Of a stretch of 8,032 bases of DNA, positions 7,686 to 8,032 are shown piece after piece (position 1 is the stretch's first letter; the number at the start of each line of letters is the position of its first letter). Source of the stretch: Clostridia bacterium. Its GTDB lineage: Bacteria > Bacillota_A > Clostridia > Oscillospirales > CAG-272. Under the pieces are notes generated by a model. That model did not search any database, had not been told where the DNA came from, and worked only from the letters and a program-made list of their open reading frames with translations. Made by a program: the position numbers and the translations under genes. Location of the stretch: positions 1 to 8,032 of the forward strand of contig JAFYPS010000200.1 in assembly GCA_017547395.1 (NCBI GenBank). Reading direction: 5' to 3'.

Positions 7686-8032
7686 TGATTTATATTAAAA
7701 GAGAAAAACTGATAAATGAACTAAGCAGTTCTCATATAAGCTGTGTGACTACCGAGCATGCGGAGAAAATCAAAAGAGAAGAGCTTGTGAGAATGATTGA
7801 CCGTATGCTTCCCGAAGCGGTGGAGGAGACCGTTTATGAGGACCTTGACGATGAGGTCGATTTTGCAATGAAAAGCGGTTTTGTGATAGAGACCGCCGCG
7901 GAATGTTCGTTTGGACACACCATTTCAGATAAAGCGCGCAGCATGGAGATCAACGAAGAAATTTTCGCCGATACAGACTACGTAGGCGAAGTTTTCGGCA
8001 AACGCAACAGTGAAAGCGGCGAGTATTACGCG
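7685..8032 (+). CDS. Unrecognised acidic protein (3' partial)
   Basis: The frame starts with ATG at 7685, overlapping the JAMM stop as TGATG, with AAAGGA (7671-7676) 8 bases upstream, and is still open at the window end after 116 codons. The start and coupling to the JAMM gene are well supported. I do not recognise the product. The visible part begins MIYIKREKLINEL, is rich in Glu and Asp (for example YEDLDDEVDF), and is probably helical at first, with no signal peptide, membrane segment, P-loop, or ThiF-type GxGxxG motif so far. Its tight coupling suggests it works with the E2-like and JAMM proteins, perhaps as an adaptor, substrate or N-terminal region of a larger enzyme. Which of these cannot be told from this fragment. 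Confidence 0.7.
   Translation, partial: MIYIKREKLINELSSSHISCVTTEHAEKIKREELVRMIDRMLPEAVEETVYEDLDDEVDFAMKSGFVIETAAECSFGHTISDKARSMEINEEIFADTDYVGEVFGKRNSESGEYYA

Noticed and set aside
6185..8032. CBASS, Bil or PRTRC assignment of the E2/JAMM genes
   Set aside because: No CD-NTase, E1/ThiF, ParB-related or recognisable ubiquitin-like gene is visible, and the neighbouring motors are not part of those gene sets as I know them.

Overview
The window reads as chromosomal or integrated-element DNA from a low-to-moderate GC Gram-positive bacterium, most likely an anaerobic Clostridia member of the Ruminococcaceae/Oscillospiraceae type. This rests on purine-rich AAAGGAGG-type ribosome binding sites, ATG/GTG starts, and protein sequences that resemble Firmicutes TraG/VirD4 and FtsK families. 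The organism assignment is inference. All seven genes lie on the + strand and are tightly packed. There is no gene-free stretch over 150 bases, and I found no RNA gene, CRISPR array or insertion sequence.

Layout. Unit 1 (1-2492) holds the 3' part of a VirD4/TraG-like coupling ATPase, overlapped by 16 bases by a helical, TPR-like protein. It ends at a strong intrinsic terminator (2505-2546). Unit 2 (2603-6130) holds a four-helix membrane protein of 151 residues, followed after 3 bases by a 1022-residue FtsK/SpoIIIE-type protein. That protein appears to have three ATPase-like modules, of which only the middle one keeps canonical Walker A and B motifs. Unit 3 (6185-8032, beyond a 54-base gap with a possible promoter) holds three genes. 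The first is a 275-residue protein that looks like a prokaryotic E2 (ubiquitin-conjugating enzyme fold) with a plausible catalytic cysteine. The second is a 218-residue JAB/JAMM metallopeptidase with a complete metal-binding motif. The third is the start of an acidic, unrecognised protein cut by the window end.

Interpretation. The notable point is that a predicted E2-like conjugation enzyme and a JAMM (deubiquitinase-type) peptidase sit beside two different HerA/FtsK-superfamily motor ATPases, a membrane protein and a TPR-like scaffold. A reasonable hypothesis is a membrane-associated transport or secretion machine (protein or DNA) linked to a bacterial ubiquitin-like modification pathway. 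The E1 (ThiF-like) enzyme and the ubiquitin-like modifier such a pathway needs are not visible here and would have to lie outside the window. No relaxase, VirB4, WXG100 substrate, CD-NTase or ParB gene is visible, so the locus cannot be called a standard conjugation module, type VII system, CBASS or PRTRC cassette from this window alone.
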